A stretch of DNA of 64,000 nt from Heyndrickxia acidicola (GCF_001636425.1 NZ_KV440953.1:3778001-3842000); one strand, 5' to 3'. Counted from the first letter of the stretch, positions 1-9,014 are shown. Notes: generated from the sequence alone by a model not told the origin. Numbers and translations: made by a program.

Positions 1-689
1 TTTTCTCCTAAATTTGTGCATACGACTAACCCCCCATCTTTATAGTCTTTATTATCTTTATCCGTAGCCACTAATTCGAGGTGGCGTTTCAAAAGTTGAA
101 TGGTGTCTTGATCTAATGCAATCGAACGAACACCAGAAGCTGTTTTGGCTCCTGGAATAAATTCTTTTCCGTCATGACTTAAGGTTTGTCTTACAAACAA
201 CAATTGATTCTCAAAATCAATATCGATCCACCGGAGGCCTAAAATTTCACCTTGCCGCATGCCTGTCAGAAGGGCAAGATGAAAAGCCATATAGGTATAG
301 GGATCTTTTGATGCGAGTGTTAGGAAATGTTGAACTTCCCTAACATCCCAAACCTGCAGTTCTTTTCGTCTTAACTTTGGTTTATGAACGAAAGATGCGT
401 AATTTTTGGGGATGAGTTGCATCTTCTCTGCCATATCCAATGAAGAATGAACAATACTGAAGATGCGTTTGACGGAAGAATTAGCAAGTCCTTTATCAAT
501 TAGTTCGTTGATGAATTGTTGTAGAATCATCGGATTGAGTTGGGATAAAGAATAGTCACCCAGCAGTGGGATGATTTGATTTCGAATATAGGACTCATTA
601 ACTTGATAGGTTTGCTGACTGATACTGTATCGTTTTCCTTTGAGCCAATCTACTATATATTTATCATAATAAATTTCGGCGTTGAACAT
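1..689 (-). CDS. Tyrosine recombinase/phage-type integrase, C-terminus beyond window
   Basis: Site-specific DNA recombinase of the tyrosine (lambda-integrase) family, read on the reverse strand from ATG at 689. AGGGATC lies about 8 bases upstream as ribosome binding site. About 229 residues are visible. The N-terminal SAM-like core-binding domain is followed by the start of the catalytic domain, with the first catalytic arginine in LLTGMRQGEILGLRW (about residues 135-149). The remaining catalytic His/Arg and the Tyr would lie to the left of base 1. The family integrates or excises mobile elements; together with the broken genes to its right this suggests the edge of an integrated element. No att site is visible. 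The frame is open to the window edge, so I cannot tell whether the gene is intact. Confidence 0.85.
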   Translation of the reverse strand, partial: MFNAEIYYDKYIVDWLKGKRYSISQQTYQVNESYIRNQIIPLLGDYSLSQLNPMILQQFINELIDKGLANSSVKRIFSIVHSSLDMAEKMQLIPKNYASFVHKPKLRRKELQVWDVREVQHFLTLASKDPYTYMAFHLALLTGMRQGEILGLRWIDIDFENQLLFVRQTLSHDGKEFIPGAKTASGVRSIALDQDTIQLLKRHLELVATDKDNKDYKDGGLVVCTNLGE

Positions 690-975
690 AACAATGATCC
701 CTCCAATTTTTGTACTACAGTTTACATACATCTGCATTTTTGGAAGAGGGAAGGTTCTGAACAATCGTTGTTTGGTAATTTGCTATAAAATTTGAATTCT
801 AGTTTCTTAAACCCTTATTGTATCTGAGTCAGGTTGTAATTTTATGGTAATATATGTAAATTATTCGAAGGTGCTTTTACCCAAAAAATGTTCATTTTTG
901 TTCAGCAATGAGCACTACCCTCCTACTGTAGAGTAATAAAATCGAGTATTAAATCTTCAGTATTAATTAATCCAC

Positions 976-1230
976 TTAGCCTACCTTATTTTTTGAAATA
1001 CTCTCAAGCCTGAAAAATAAAAAATTATAAAATAAAGAAGATGTAATGTTATAGGTTAGTACTGATATTGCTCCTAACAAGCTGCCTAAAAACAGTTTCG
1101 TGTGTGTTGAAGTATTCAGGATAGTAAACATCCCTTTGGCTAGGGATGTTTTCCCGACACCAGGTGGTTCTAGTAAAACTAAATAGTATTGTTTCTCTAG
1201 TGTTCGATTTCGAATTAATACATCATGCAA
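976..1230 (-). pseudogene. P-loop ATPase fragment (Lon-like Walker A remnant)
   Basis: An 84-codon frame starting from TTG, with no convincing ribosome binding site. It contains PPGVGKTSLAKGMF, which resembles the Walker A region of Lon-type AAA+ proteases, where GPPGVGKTSL is usual; here the first Gly is Glu. The sequence after the P-loop turns into a hydrophobic stretch unlike any ATPase, and there is no Walker B or sensor motif. I read it as a decayed fragment. A chance match to a short P-loop is possible. Confidence 0.35.
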
Positions 1231-1292
1231 TATTTACATTTTTATAAAATTATAGACAAGTGGCCCAAATGTTTTTGATAATCTAGATTTGA

Positions 1293-2075
1293 GCCAAGTT
1301 TGAAACTGAGAATATTATATTTTCACCAGAGTTCTTAAGAGAAGGAAAAGCACTTTATGATAACTTGTATCCTTCAAGAATTGTTGTGGGAGAACAAACA
1401 GATAGGGCTAGGGTATTTGCTGATTTATTAGAGCAAGGGGCTTTAAAGAAGGGTATTCCAGTCTTACTTACGAATTCAACAGAAGCGGAAGCCATTAAAC
1501 TATTTGCTAATACTTACCTTGCAATGAGGGTGGCGTTTTTTAATGAACTAGATTCATATGCAGAAATAAGAGAGTTAGATACGAAGCAAATTATTGATGG
1601 GGTAGGGCTCGACCCGCGGATTGGGAATCATTATAATAATCCTTCCTTTGGTTATGGTGGCTATTGCCTGCCAAAAGATACGAAGCAGTTATTAGCCAAT
1701 TACTCAGATCTTCCTAATAATATCATGACAGCCATTGTAGATGCCAATCGAACTAGAAAAGATCACATTGCCGAAATGATTTTAAAGAGAAAACCTCAGA
1801 TAGTTGGTATCTATAGACTTACCATGAAAATGGATTCAGATAACTTTAGACAGTCAGCTATTCAAGGTGTTATGAAGCGTATTAAAGCAAAGGGAATTGA
1901 AGTAGTCGTATACGAGCCAGCTCTCCATGAAGAAAAATATTATAATTCTAGAGTTGTTAATGACTTTGAAGAATTTAAAGAAATAAGTGGTGTGATTGTA
2001 GCAAATAGATTATCGGATGATTTAATTGAAGTAAAAGATAAGGTGTATACAAGGGATTTATTCAGTAGGGATTAG
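1293..2075 (+). pseudogene. UDP-glucose 6-dehydrogenase, N-terminus missing
   Basis: The frame opens right after a TGA at 1290-1292 and reads [17 protein letters not shown], the middle of a UDP-glucose 6-dehydrogenase, then on to the C-terminus. The NAD-binding Rossmann domain (roughly the first 120-130 residues) is absent. The catalytic cysteine motif is retained as [11 protein letters not shown], and the C-terminal UDP-binding domain is complete up to the stop at 2075. The family makes UDP-glucuronate for capsule, teichuronic or exopolysaccharide synthesis. Without the NAD domain this copy should be inactive. A TTG at 1365 could start translation but has no good ribosome binding site. It sits beside another 5'-truncated gene. 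Confidence 0.8.
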
Positions 2076-2090
2076 TAGAAGTCAATCTAG

Positions 2091-2681
2091 AAGTTGCTTG
2101 CCCATAAGGTAGGCTTGATCCCGATGTCACTTGTTTATAATGATGTCGGAATAGTATATGATTCCCATCCGTTTGCGCTTGCCGTGATGACAAACCGGAT
2201 CAGTTATGCAAAATCGCAAAAAGTGATTGCGGATCTTGCTTCTATTGTATATAAGGAGCATCTAGCGAAATACAGTGCAGGCTATGTCAAAACAAATAAT
2301 ACAGCCTTGGTCTACAAAAGTACCACTGGGTCTCTGCTTTCAATCGGGAAGCTATCTAAGGGACAAATGTTTAAAGGTATGGCAATGAAAGGTCAATGGA
2401 TAGAACTACAGTGGGGAAGTACCAAAGGATATGTCAAAATGTCAGACGTCACTCCGTATGCTGCCGTATCGCAAAGCTTTACGAGCGGGACCGTGAAACA
2501 AGCAGGGGTTATCACGCTAAAAAGAGATGCAACGATTACAAGCACTTCTTCGAAAAACAGTGCATTGATAGGAATGATCAGCCAGCATCAATCCATAGCC
2601 TATCTTTCCGTAGCAGGGGATTTCTATCAGGTTTTGGTGGGCAATCGAGTGGGTTATATTCAAAAGAATGATCGTATTTAA
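2091..2681 (+). pseudogene. Class A beta-lactamase-like serine hydrolase with SH3 tail, N-terminus missing
   Basis: The frame starts directly after TAG at 2088-2090. Its first 60 residues (HKVGLIPMSLVYNDVGIV... and ALAVMTN) look like the C-terminal end of a class A beta-lactamase-type serine hydrolase. About 110 residues follow with two SH3-like segments, including WIELQWGSTKGYVK and FYQVLVGNRVGYIQ, which normally bind the cell wall. The catalytic SxxK half and any signal peptide are missing, so this is a truncated remnant. The junction with the preceding truncated dehydrogenase is only 12-15 bases wide, which points to deletion or recombination. Confidence 0.65.
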
Positions 2682-2707
2682 GGAGGAGTTTGTCTTCTCC
2701 TTTTTTG
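2678..2707 (+). terminator. Rho-independent terminator
   Basis: AAGGAGGA pairs with TCTTCTCCTT (one bulge) and is followed by TTTTTT, right at the stop of the SH3 remnant. Confidence 0.6.
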
Positions 2708-2793
2708 CATAGCAATGAACGAAAGCACTTTTATCGCTGTCCTTTTATGGAAAAGCTAAAGATATAAAGCTAAAAATGGGAAGAGTGTGCATT

Positions 2794-3255
2794 ATGCCTC
2801 AAATGATTCTTAAAAAGCATCGAAATAGAAAAATGTTAGGTCTCAAGTGGGCCATGATTCTGTTATGGGGACTGGTTCTTTGCATCAATACCTTTACAGA
2901 AAATCTGGAGTCGTTAATGAGCTTTCAATCGGTTGGTTTCCATTGGAATTGGGAGCCAGATTACTTATCCTTTTTTAATATGAATGATCTAACCACCATT
3001 GATCCAGATTTCATCCTTGTGAAAACTGGACATTTTATGGGGTTTGCAATTATGGATCTACTCATTTATAACCTCACTAGAAGCCATAAGCGATCCATTC
3101 TGTTTTCTATGATTTTTGCGTTTATGACGGAATTCTTCCAGCTGTTCTTCGGACGAGATGGAAGACTGTATGACATGTGCATCGATTCCATAGGAATATG
3201 GTGTGTGTATTTCTTATTGAAGTGGGGACAAACTATAAAGCAAGCTAAAGATTGA
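2794..3255 (+). CDS. VanZ-family membrane protein
   Basis: Small integral membrane protein of the VanZ family, about 153 residues from ATG 2794. That start is preferred because GGAAGAG lies 8 bases upstream; an in-frame ATG at 2776 lacks a binding site. There are four hydrophobic segments (WAMILLWGLVLCI near residue 20, then around 85-105, 108-125 and 133-150). The VanZ pattern is seen in VKTGHFMGFAIMDLL, FAFMTEFFQLFFGRDG and the DMCIDSIG loop. VanZ gives low-level teicoplanin resistance in enterococcal clusters, but most Bacillus members are stand-alone and of unknown role. It has its own strong terminator, so it is probably monocistronic. Confidence 0.75.
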   Translation: MPQMILKKHRNRKMLGLKWAMILLWGLVLCINTFTENLESLMSFQSVGFHWNWEPDYLSFFNMNDLTTIDPDFILVKTGHFMGFAIMDLLIYNLTRSHKRSILFSMIFAFMTEFFQLFFGRDGRLYDMCIDSIGIWCVYFLLKWGQTIKQAKD

Positions 3256-3271
3256 TACATTGTCATAATTG

Positions 3272-3314
3272 AAATAAATGCAGCCTACTACTTTTAAGTG
3301 GGCTGCATTTATTT
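3272..3314 (+). terminator. Rho-independent terminator of the VanZ gene
   Basis: A 14-base perfect stem (AAATAAATGCAGCC with GGCTGCATTTATTT) and a T-rich tail. Confidence 0.85.
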
Positions 3315-3511
3315 GGTTTGGTCAATTTTTTCTGTCTCATTTACTTTTAACTAGAAATTTTCATCTAATGGTAATAGTAATTTTACTTAAAGAAGCATAT
3401 AAAAAGTCTGGCTAGTTATAAATCCCATGCTTGTTATTTCCAAATATTATCTGTTAATATTAAAATATGGTAAATTATAAAAATATTATAAATATAACAA
3501 AGGGGATAATA

Positions 3512-3844
3512 ATGGGAGATTTAAACTTTAGTATTGATAATAATATTTTAAAGCATTCAAAAGTGTTAACATCTATTACAACACCGTTTAACCCAAATAT
3601 CGCTTTTTTAGTAATGGGAGAAGAGGTGAAACCTCAGTCAAAGGCAAATATCGTTCGAATTTATCACACACGAAGAAACGCTAAAAATAATAAATTTCAG
3701 ATTACCGCAGAATTAGAAGCATTTCAATTCTCCTCTTACCAATCAGCAAAGGCATTTGTAAAAAAACTTCCCGAAATGACAGGGTTAGAAATGCTAATGC
3801 TTATGAATAAGATTCCATTGCAGGGGCCCACCCTTGTTCAGTAA
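3512..3844 (+). CDS. Hypothetical protein, 110 residues
   Basis: I do not recognise this family. ATG 3512 is chosen because AAAGGGG lies about 9 bases upstream; an in-frame start at 3467 has no binding site. The product is soluble with no signal peptide or membrane segment. It is basic in the middle (HTRRNAKNNK) and has an aromatic helix-like region FSSYQSAKAFVKKLPEMTG near residues 78-96. Low GC and an isolated position between two terminators fit an accessory orphan gene. Confidence 0.6.
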   Translation: MGDLNFSIDNNILKHSKVLTSITTPFNPNIAFLVMGEEVKPQSKANIVRIYHTRRNAKNNKFQITAELEAFQFSSYQSAKAFVKKLPEMTGLEMLMLMNKIPLQGPTLVQ

Positions 3845-3907
3845 TTAGCCAATTGAAATGAACTAAAAATAACTTTCATAGTTGGAAAAGTTATAAAAGA
3901 AGAAAAT

Positions 3908-3943
3908 AAGAAACCCACCCTTTGCAGAAAGGGTGGGTTTCTT
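3908..3943. terminator. Bidirectional terminator
   Basis: AAGAAACCCACCCTTT pairs with AAAGGGTGGGTTTCTT around a short loop. It is flanked by A-runs and T-runs, so it serves the orphan gene on the left and the LCP gene on the right. Confidence 0.9.
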
Positions 3944-3948
3944 ATTGG

Positions 3949-4941
3949 TTAATTGACAAAGTACTTTGTCATAACACTATTAATTTCCTGAGGATCGAGC
4001 ACAACCTCATCGTTATTGTTTTTCAATACATCATCATACATAACCTTGCTTGCTCCTGGCAGCTGATGATAGTGAAGCTGACTATGATTGAAGTTCTTGA
4101 CGGCAAGTCCCATGCTGATCATGTCTTCTTTGGTCATGTTGGTCGCAACAAGATAGTCAGACAGGGAGCTGATCAATGCCGGCAGGTGTGCGATATTGCC
4201 TGGCTGCAGCGCTGATTTAGCGATGCCCTCAAGTGCAACCTCCTGTAGCTGCTGTCTTCCGTAGTCTGTGTTTTTTAAGGAATCCCGTTCGTGGACTAGT
4301 TCGGTGATCATTTGTCCGCTTAATACCTGCGTTCCTTTCGGGATGACCTTGCCTTTGTTGGCCTTGTACCATGGATGGGTCAGGGTGACATCAAATGGAA
4401 CGTGCACTTCTACATTTCCTACGGCATTGGCCATAGATTGGAAGCCTTCATAGTTTGTCTCAACATAATAGTTGATTGGAACGTTAGTCAGCTCGCCAAT
4501 GGCCTGCACGGCTGCTTTTACACCTTCCAGGCGCCCTTGTGTGGCTTGGATGATGTATTGAACGCTTGTGAGCTTTGTATATCCGTAGCCTGCAAGGTGG
4601 ACACGGGTGTCACGCGGAATGCTTACCGCCTGATATTGGTGGTTGTTTAAATCCACATGGATTAGCATCATGGAATCGGAGTGTCCAATTTTTTCTCCTT
4701 TTCGTTCATCGGAGCCCATTAACAATATATTGAATGTATTGGACGCCAGCTTTGGAAGGGTGGATGCGTTTGCGTCAGTGGAACCGACCACCGGCACATT
4801 TTTAAAATGGTTCTTCGGCTGCAATTGGTAGTATATATAGCTGCCTCCCGCAACCAATATCACTATAAAGGATAGAAAACTATAGCCAAAGATCTTGAGT
4901 TTGCTTCGTTTGGTACGTGTATGTTTTTCTGCTCTTCCCAT
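3949..4941 (-). CDS. LCP (LytR-CpsA-Psr) family cell-wall polymer ligase
   Basis: Membrane-anchored enzyme that transfers undecaprenyl-linked anionic polymers (teichoic acid type) to peptidoglycan on the outer face of the membrane; 330 residues. A basic cytoplasmic start (KHTRTKRSKLK) is followed by one transmembrane anchor (about residues 17-40). The extracellular LCP domain shows FNILLMGSDER, HSDSMMLIHVD, SIPRDTRV (conserved Asp/Arg of the phosphate-binding site) and GYGYTKLTS. GGAGG stands 6-7 bases before ATG 4941. The length is typical. The gene is monocistronic. A close paralogue lies at 17501-18451; the C-termini are nearly superimposable (YDDVLKNNNDE versus YDDILKANNDE). Confidence 0.92.
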   Translation of the reverse strand: MGRAEKHTRTKRSKLKIFGYSFLSFIVILVAGGSYIYYQLQPKNHFKNVPVVGSTDANASTLPKLASNTFNILLMGSDERKGEKIGHSDSMMLIHVDLNNHQYQAVSIPRDTRVHLAGYGYTKLTSVQYIIQATQGRLEGVKAAVQAIGELTNVPINYYVETNYEGFQSMANAVGNVEVHVPFDVTLTHPWYKANKGKVIPKGTQVLSGQMITELVHERDSLKNTDYGRQQLQEVALEGIAKSALQPGNIAHLPALISSLSDYLVATNMTKEDMISMGLAVKNFNHSQLHYHQLPGASKVMYDDVLKNNNDEVVLDPQEINSVMTKYFVN

Positions 4942-5237
4942 ATATCCTCCAGCTTTCTTTTAGTTTGAATATTTTTAAAACTCCCATCACTCTGAATGGA
5001 ATGATTGTACATTTTTAGGCTTTTTCATTACACAGAACTACTGATTTATTATATAAGAGATAAATTAAAAAAGTATTAGAATCCTATTCATTATAAAATA
5101 AAAATATTCGAAATACGAATGTTTTAGGCTAAGTATAATTTCCTACCCATTTTATCATATGGATGAAACTTCAAAAATAGAAATTTAATTACAAAAATAC
5201 CATTAGTGTTTATAATAATAATGGAATAATAAATGAA

Positions 5238-5579
5238 ATGGGGTTAATAAAAAGGATGAAAGCAAGATTAAAGAATGATGCAGGGGTCGTAAAACAAGTA
5301 AAAGTAGGCTTTAGCTGGACTACCTTTTTCTTTGGGTTTCTTCCAGCTTTATTTAGAGGGGATTTAAAGTGGGCCGCTATTATGCTTATTATTGAAGGTG
5401 TTCTTGGTTCCTTTACGTTTGGAATAGGAGCTGGAATTACGGGTATTGTTTTTTCATTTGTATATAACAAAATACATATTAAAGATTTGCTGGAAAAAGG
5501 ATACCGTCCTGCGGATGATCAAACTGAAAGAGAGCTTGTCAGCAGAGGAATTATTTCTGATTATCAGCAAGCAGTTTAA
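5238..5579 (+). CDS. Small membrane protein (DUF2628/HrgC-like)
   Basis: 113-residue protein with a basic N-terminus and two hydrophobic segments (WTTFFFGFLPALFRG about residues 27-41, then about 46-75). A short cytoplasmic tail contains IKDLLEKGYRPADD, a motif I associate with small HrgC/DUF2628-type membrane proteins. The function is unknown. The start is uncertain: ATG 5238 and ATG 5256 are in frame, and neither has a strong binding site. It lies alone between an AT-rich upstream region of about 300 bases and a terminator. Confidence 0.6.
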   Translation: MGLIKRMKARLKNDAGVVKQVKVGFSWTTFFFGFLPALFRGDLKWAAIMLIIEGVLGSFTFGIGAGITGIVFSFVYNKIHIKDLLEKGYRPADDQTERELVSRGIISDYQQAV

Positions 5580-5606
5580 GAGAATAAAGGAATCTTTTTT
5601 ATATAG

Positions 5607-5636
5607 AAGGTCCGCTCAGAATAGAGAGCGGGCCTG
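5607..5636 (+). terminator. Terminator between convergent genes
   Basis: GGTCCGCTC pairs with GAGCGGGCC (one G-U) and is followed by TGTTT. Confidence 0.55.
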
Positions 5637-5673
5637 TTTAAATGGAAAGCGAAGCGTTTTCCCCGAATCTGCT

Positions 5674-6615
5674 TTAACTGGCATACACCGACTGAAATGC
5701 CGAGAGCCGTTTTTCGATAAGCTGGATGGGCTCGAGGAATGGAGAGCTTGCATGGTATTCCATATGGATGGCGATGCTTGGAACTCTTCTTTCGAGCGGA
5801 ATAACTTTTAATGGAAGAGAAGAGAGATGGGCGATCTGGGAAAGCCCGGTTCTTGGCAGTATGGTGTAGCCTTTTTTTGAGATAATGATGGAGCTCATAA
5901 CATTGATGTTGTCGACGATTTGGCAGCGTTTGATATCGAGCCTGCTTCGGATGGACTGAATAAGGCGCCGGTTGTTTGCGAGAACAGGATTATCGAGCAC
6001 AAGAAAGGGCTTGTCCATTTCTCCCACGTTACGGACGTCCTTATCTATTGAAATCCAATCTTCATGAGAGCAGAGGAGGACCATTTCGTCTTCAAACAGC
6101 TTCCGGCTGTACAGCCCTGTTTTCCGTTCGTTCTGATAGAACACTGCCATGTGAATGCCGTTATACGTCAGCATGTCCTTTAGGGTATCGGTCGGCTTGG
6201 TGAAGAATTGGTAGTCTAGTTTTGGGAAATGCGTGTTTAATTCGGCTAGAATAGCATCGGTGAAGAAAGGGGCCAGCCAAATGTTCATGCCAATTTTGAT
6301 GCTTTCTGTCCGGGGCAGGGCTTTTTCGGCAAGGCTCTCATCAAGGGCCATGAGCTCGTGAAAGCTTCCTAAGGTGGTCGAGGCATTGGTTAGTTCCCTC
6401 AGACAATCGATGGCATACGGCAAAAAGTAGTGGCCCTGCCTGGACAGGCTGACACCGTTCCAGCTTCTTTCCAGCAAGGGGAATCCGAGGGTTTGTTCCA
6501 GCTTCCGAATTCGTGTGCTTAGTGTCGGCTGCGTGATATGCAGAGAGGCAGCGGCTTTGGAGATGCTTTTCATATGGGCAACGGTTAAAAATGACTCGAT
6601 TCCTTCAATATCCAT
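5674..6615 (-). CDS. LysR-type transcriptional regulator
   Basis: 313 residues, normal for LysR. The winged helix-turn-helix (residues 1-62) reads SISKAAASLHITQPTLSTRI and LEQTLGFPLLERS. A periplasmic-binding-like effector domain follows (about 100-300; IGMNIWLAPFF, DEMVLLCSHEDW, ISKKGYTILPRTG). LysR proteins bind DNA as tetramers and respond to a small ligand. No divergent partner gene is adjacent: the next gene on the other strand starts 280 bases away and encodes a small unknown protein. The target is therefore not evident from context. ATG 6615 has a modest AGGATG binding site 9 bases upstream. Confidence 0.88.
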   Translation of the reverse strand: MDIEGIESFLTVAHMKSISKAAASLHITQPTLSTRIRKLEQTLGFPLLERSWNGVSLSRQGHYFLPYAIDCLRELTNASTTLGSFHELMALDESLAEKALPRTESIKIGMNIWLAPFFTDAILAELNTHFPKLDYQFFTKPTDTLKDMLTYNGIHMAVFYQNERKTGLYSRKLFEDEMVLLCSHEDWISIDKDVRNVGEMDKPFLVLDNPVLANNRRLIQSIRSRLDIKRCQIVDNINVMSSIIISKKGYTILPRTGLSQIAHLSSLPLKVIPLERRVPSIAIHMEYHASSPFLEPIQLIEKRLSAFQSVYAS

Positions 6616-6894
6616 TCCAGCACATCCTATCTTGGGCTTATTCGGGAGAAGAGAGTATCCGTAATCAGCTTTCTACTAACTTCTATATTACTATATATCT
6701 GTGTTGAATAAATCAAATAGATGGCGAAAAATTCCGACAGTATTTTCCTTTGGATTTCATTTACTATAAATCCAGCTTTTCTAATTGTAAGTACTATTTT
6801 TACCAAAAATTTTTGTCTTTTAGGTAGTTTCATTGCGAGATTTCTGTAGTATTATGAAGTATGGACAAAATCCAGAGCAAGGGAGAGATTGAAC

Positions 6895-7266
6895 ATGGTC
6901 TTTATTGATAGTATTTGCCCAAAATGTGAAGAAATTAGCCACGTAGAACATCATGGGGAAGAATCCCTGATTATTACGTGTAAAAATAATCATATCTACA
7001 AGCACTTGGTTACACCCACTTCCCGCCAGCACGAAATCACCAACGAAAAGCGTCAAAAGCTGGAAGAAATGATTGTCGAGAAAAAGTTCCACCGCATGAG
7101 TGATAAATCAACCATCTGTCTATTAATCTTTGATAATGGATACGAAATCGAAGGACGCTCTACCGTTCGCGATATTGAAGATTTCCGTTTAGTCATTGGC
7201 AAAGACAAAGCTTATGATCAAGCATTAAGAAAAGCAATGGTGGCCCTGGGCGGTTATTTATCTTAA
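6895..7266 (+). CDS. Small protein with N-terminal zinc-ribbon half, 123 residues
   Basis: The start is taken as ATG 6895 with GGGAGAG 7-8 bases upstream; TTG 6889 is in frame but less likely. CPKC near residue 8 and a third Cys in ITCKNNH near residue 29 suggest a small metal-binding knuckle. The C-terminus, KAYDQALRKAMVALGGYL, recalls the end of Gp49/gene-66-type phage proteins, but I am not sure of that. Soluble, function unknown. It ends in its own terminator. Confidence 0.55.
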   Translation: MVFIDSICPKCEEISHVEHHGEESLIITCKNNHIYKHLVTPTSRQHEITNEKRQKLEEMIVEKKFHRMSDKSTICLLIFDNGYEIEGRSTVRDIEDFRLVIGKDKAYDQALRKAMVALGGYLS

Positions 7267-7290
7267 TTTCATAGATTCTTAAACAAGTAA

Positions 7291-7319
7291 AAGGAACGGA
7301 GAGATCCGTTCCTTTTTTG
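7291..7319 (+). terminator. Rho-independent terminator
   Basis: AAGGAACGGA pairs with TCCGTTCCTT around GAGA, then TTTTTTG. Confidence 0.9.
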
Positions 7320-8022
7320 TGTAAAAGGCAGTCGTGCTTTTTTAAGGCCAGAATACTAAGGATTAATCAAAAGAAGCAATGGTGAAAGTCTATCTCCGAG
7401 GGGACAGAATCAGTTCGGGAAGTTTAAGTGTATCGTGAGGCATGGTCTAAAGGATATACGGAAAGTAGAAAAGCCCCGTAGTCTAACTGGTTCTGTATCC
7501 TATCACAAAACTAGAATTTACAACTAAAAATGCAAAGTAAAATGTATATCAATTCGCACCGTATTTGCGGTGTGTTTTGCTTTAGAAAATAAAATAGCCT
7601 AGTCCCCTTTGAACTAAGCTAATTCCAATTTTAAGTTTGGAGCTTATTCCACTCACGCACCCGTAATTTTAAGTGAAAACATTCACAAAGTGCCAAATAC
7701 CTCCGTTTGTTATGTGCACATTATTTTACATTTCTACATAAAAGCCCGCGGTCTTAATATCCCACGAACAAATATTTGAGCACGGGAACAAACATATGAT
7801 GGAAAAACTTCGTGCCTTCGGTTAATAAGGTCAAGCAGTACTCAAATACATAATTTCCAAGTTGCGTAAATATCACGGTTCATTCTTCGAATCAAACTCC
7901 ACGATTTCCCTACGTCTTTAATAGTATTTTAATGTAATTGGTTCTGTAAATTTAAGGATAATAGTAATATAATCATAGTATTATGATAAAATTTGACAAA
8001 ATATCATCCTAGGAGTTGCATT
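7320..8022. other. Gene-free AT-rich stretch with an unidentified structured-looking segment
   Basis: No credible reading frame on either strand. Bases 7375-7500 (GGTGAAAGTCTATCTCC through GGTTCTGTATCC) are more GC-rich than the surroundings and look like decayed structured RNA or a mobile-intron scrap, but I cannot name it. A small imperfect hairpin CGCACCG/CGGTGTG followed by TTTTGC lies at about 7556-7580. The rest shows nothing. Confidence 0.4.
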
Positions 8023-8961
8023 ATGAACAGAGAAGAACAGCTTTTATCACTTCCATATCGTCAAAGGCAATTTATTTATATAGTCGATGACTACAATGGT
8101 TTACAATCAAGGAATGGTAATTTTTTTCAAGATGCTGGAGATGTTGTCTTTAATACGTTTACAGATACTTTACAAGACACATGGAATCCTTGGAGAATAG
8201 GAGAAAATTGGCAACAAGGGAAGTGGTGGAAATTACCATTGATTGGTGAAGTAAATCTTGTAACAAATGCATTTGAAAAAATACAGGGAAAAATTGATGA
8301 GAAAGATCTTTCAAAAATTGAAGTTTGGAAAAATGAAGACATTAAGCCTATGGTTTTGGATCATAATACTAAGCTTAAATTTCAAGTTGGTCATCCGTTG
8401 AAAAACACAGTTTATGTTGCACATCCGGTAAAGGAAGGAACTTATTTCCCATTTGCTAATTTTCATAGGTTTACCTTTGAACACAAGTGGGCAGAAGTTA
8501 TGAGACTGTTACGTCACTTAGGGGCTATTGAAATTAAAGTTATACATAAAACGGGCTGGAAAAGAGAGTTTGCGGCTAACTTGAATTTAGGTGTCCCTTT
8601 AGATGGTATACCTGTTGATTCTGAAGTGAATTACCAATCTATGGGAAACTCTACTAGTGATATTATTACTGAATTTCATTTTCCGGAAAATAATAAAGTA
8701 CCAAAGTTACCAGACAACCTTGTGTGGTATCATCATGAGGAAACCTGGAAGGAGATAGCAGATGGTAGATTAAATTCTAATTTAAAAGACTTTTCTCTGG
8801 AACTACATTATAAAGAGGACTTTAATGTTAATGCTAGTATTAGAGCCAAAGTCCAAGAATACGGTTTGGGGTTAGGTGGAAGTTTCGAAAAACACGAATC
8901 AACAACTTGGATATTACAAGGCACGTTTAATTCTAGGAAAAAACATTTTTGGAATATTTGA
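8023..8961 (+). CDS. Unknown 312-residue protein, lone accessory gene
   Basis: I do not recognise the family. ATG 8023 follows TAGGAG by 8 bases; an in-frame ATG 30 bases earlier has no binding site. No signal peptide or transmembrane helix is evident. The first 110 residues are aromatic-rich and mostly helical in character (DTWNPWRIGENW, QGKWWKLPLIGEV). The middle holds HPLKNTVYVAHPV, FANFHRFTFEHKW and a short helix EVMRLLRHLGAIEIKV. The last 60 residues alternate polar and non-polar residues as in amphipathic beta hairpins (ASIRAKVQEYGLGLGGSFEK). AT-rich, monocistronic, bracketed by terminators and next to gene debris, it looks recently acquired. Confidence 0.75.
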   Translation: MNREEQLLSLPYRQRQFIYIVDDYNGLQSRNGNFFQDAGDVVFNTFTDTLQDTWNPWRIGENWQQGKWWKLPLIGEVNLVTNAFEKIQGKIDEKDLSKIEVWKNEDIKPMVLDHNTKLKFQVGHPLKNTVYVAHPVKEGTYFPFANFHRFTFEHKWAEVMRLLRHLGAIEIKVIHKTGWKREFAANLNLGVPLDGIPVDSEVNYQSMGNSTSDIITEFHFPENNKVPKLPDNLVWYHHEETWKEIADGRLNSNLKDFSLELHYKEDFNVNASIRAKVQEYGLGLGGSFEKHESTTWILQGTFNSRKKHFWNI

Positions 8962-8965
8962 TATT

Positions 8966-9014
8966 AAAAGTAAAAGGTACTTCACTAACATATAGTGGTG
9001 TACCTTTTACTTTT
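8966..9014 (+). terminator. Long-stem terminator of the unknown gene
   Basis: A 15-base perfect stem (AAAAGTAAAAGGTAC with GTACCTTTTACTTTT) enclosing a further short TTCAC/GTGGTG pairing. Confidence 0.85.
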
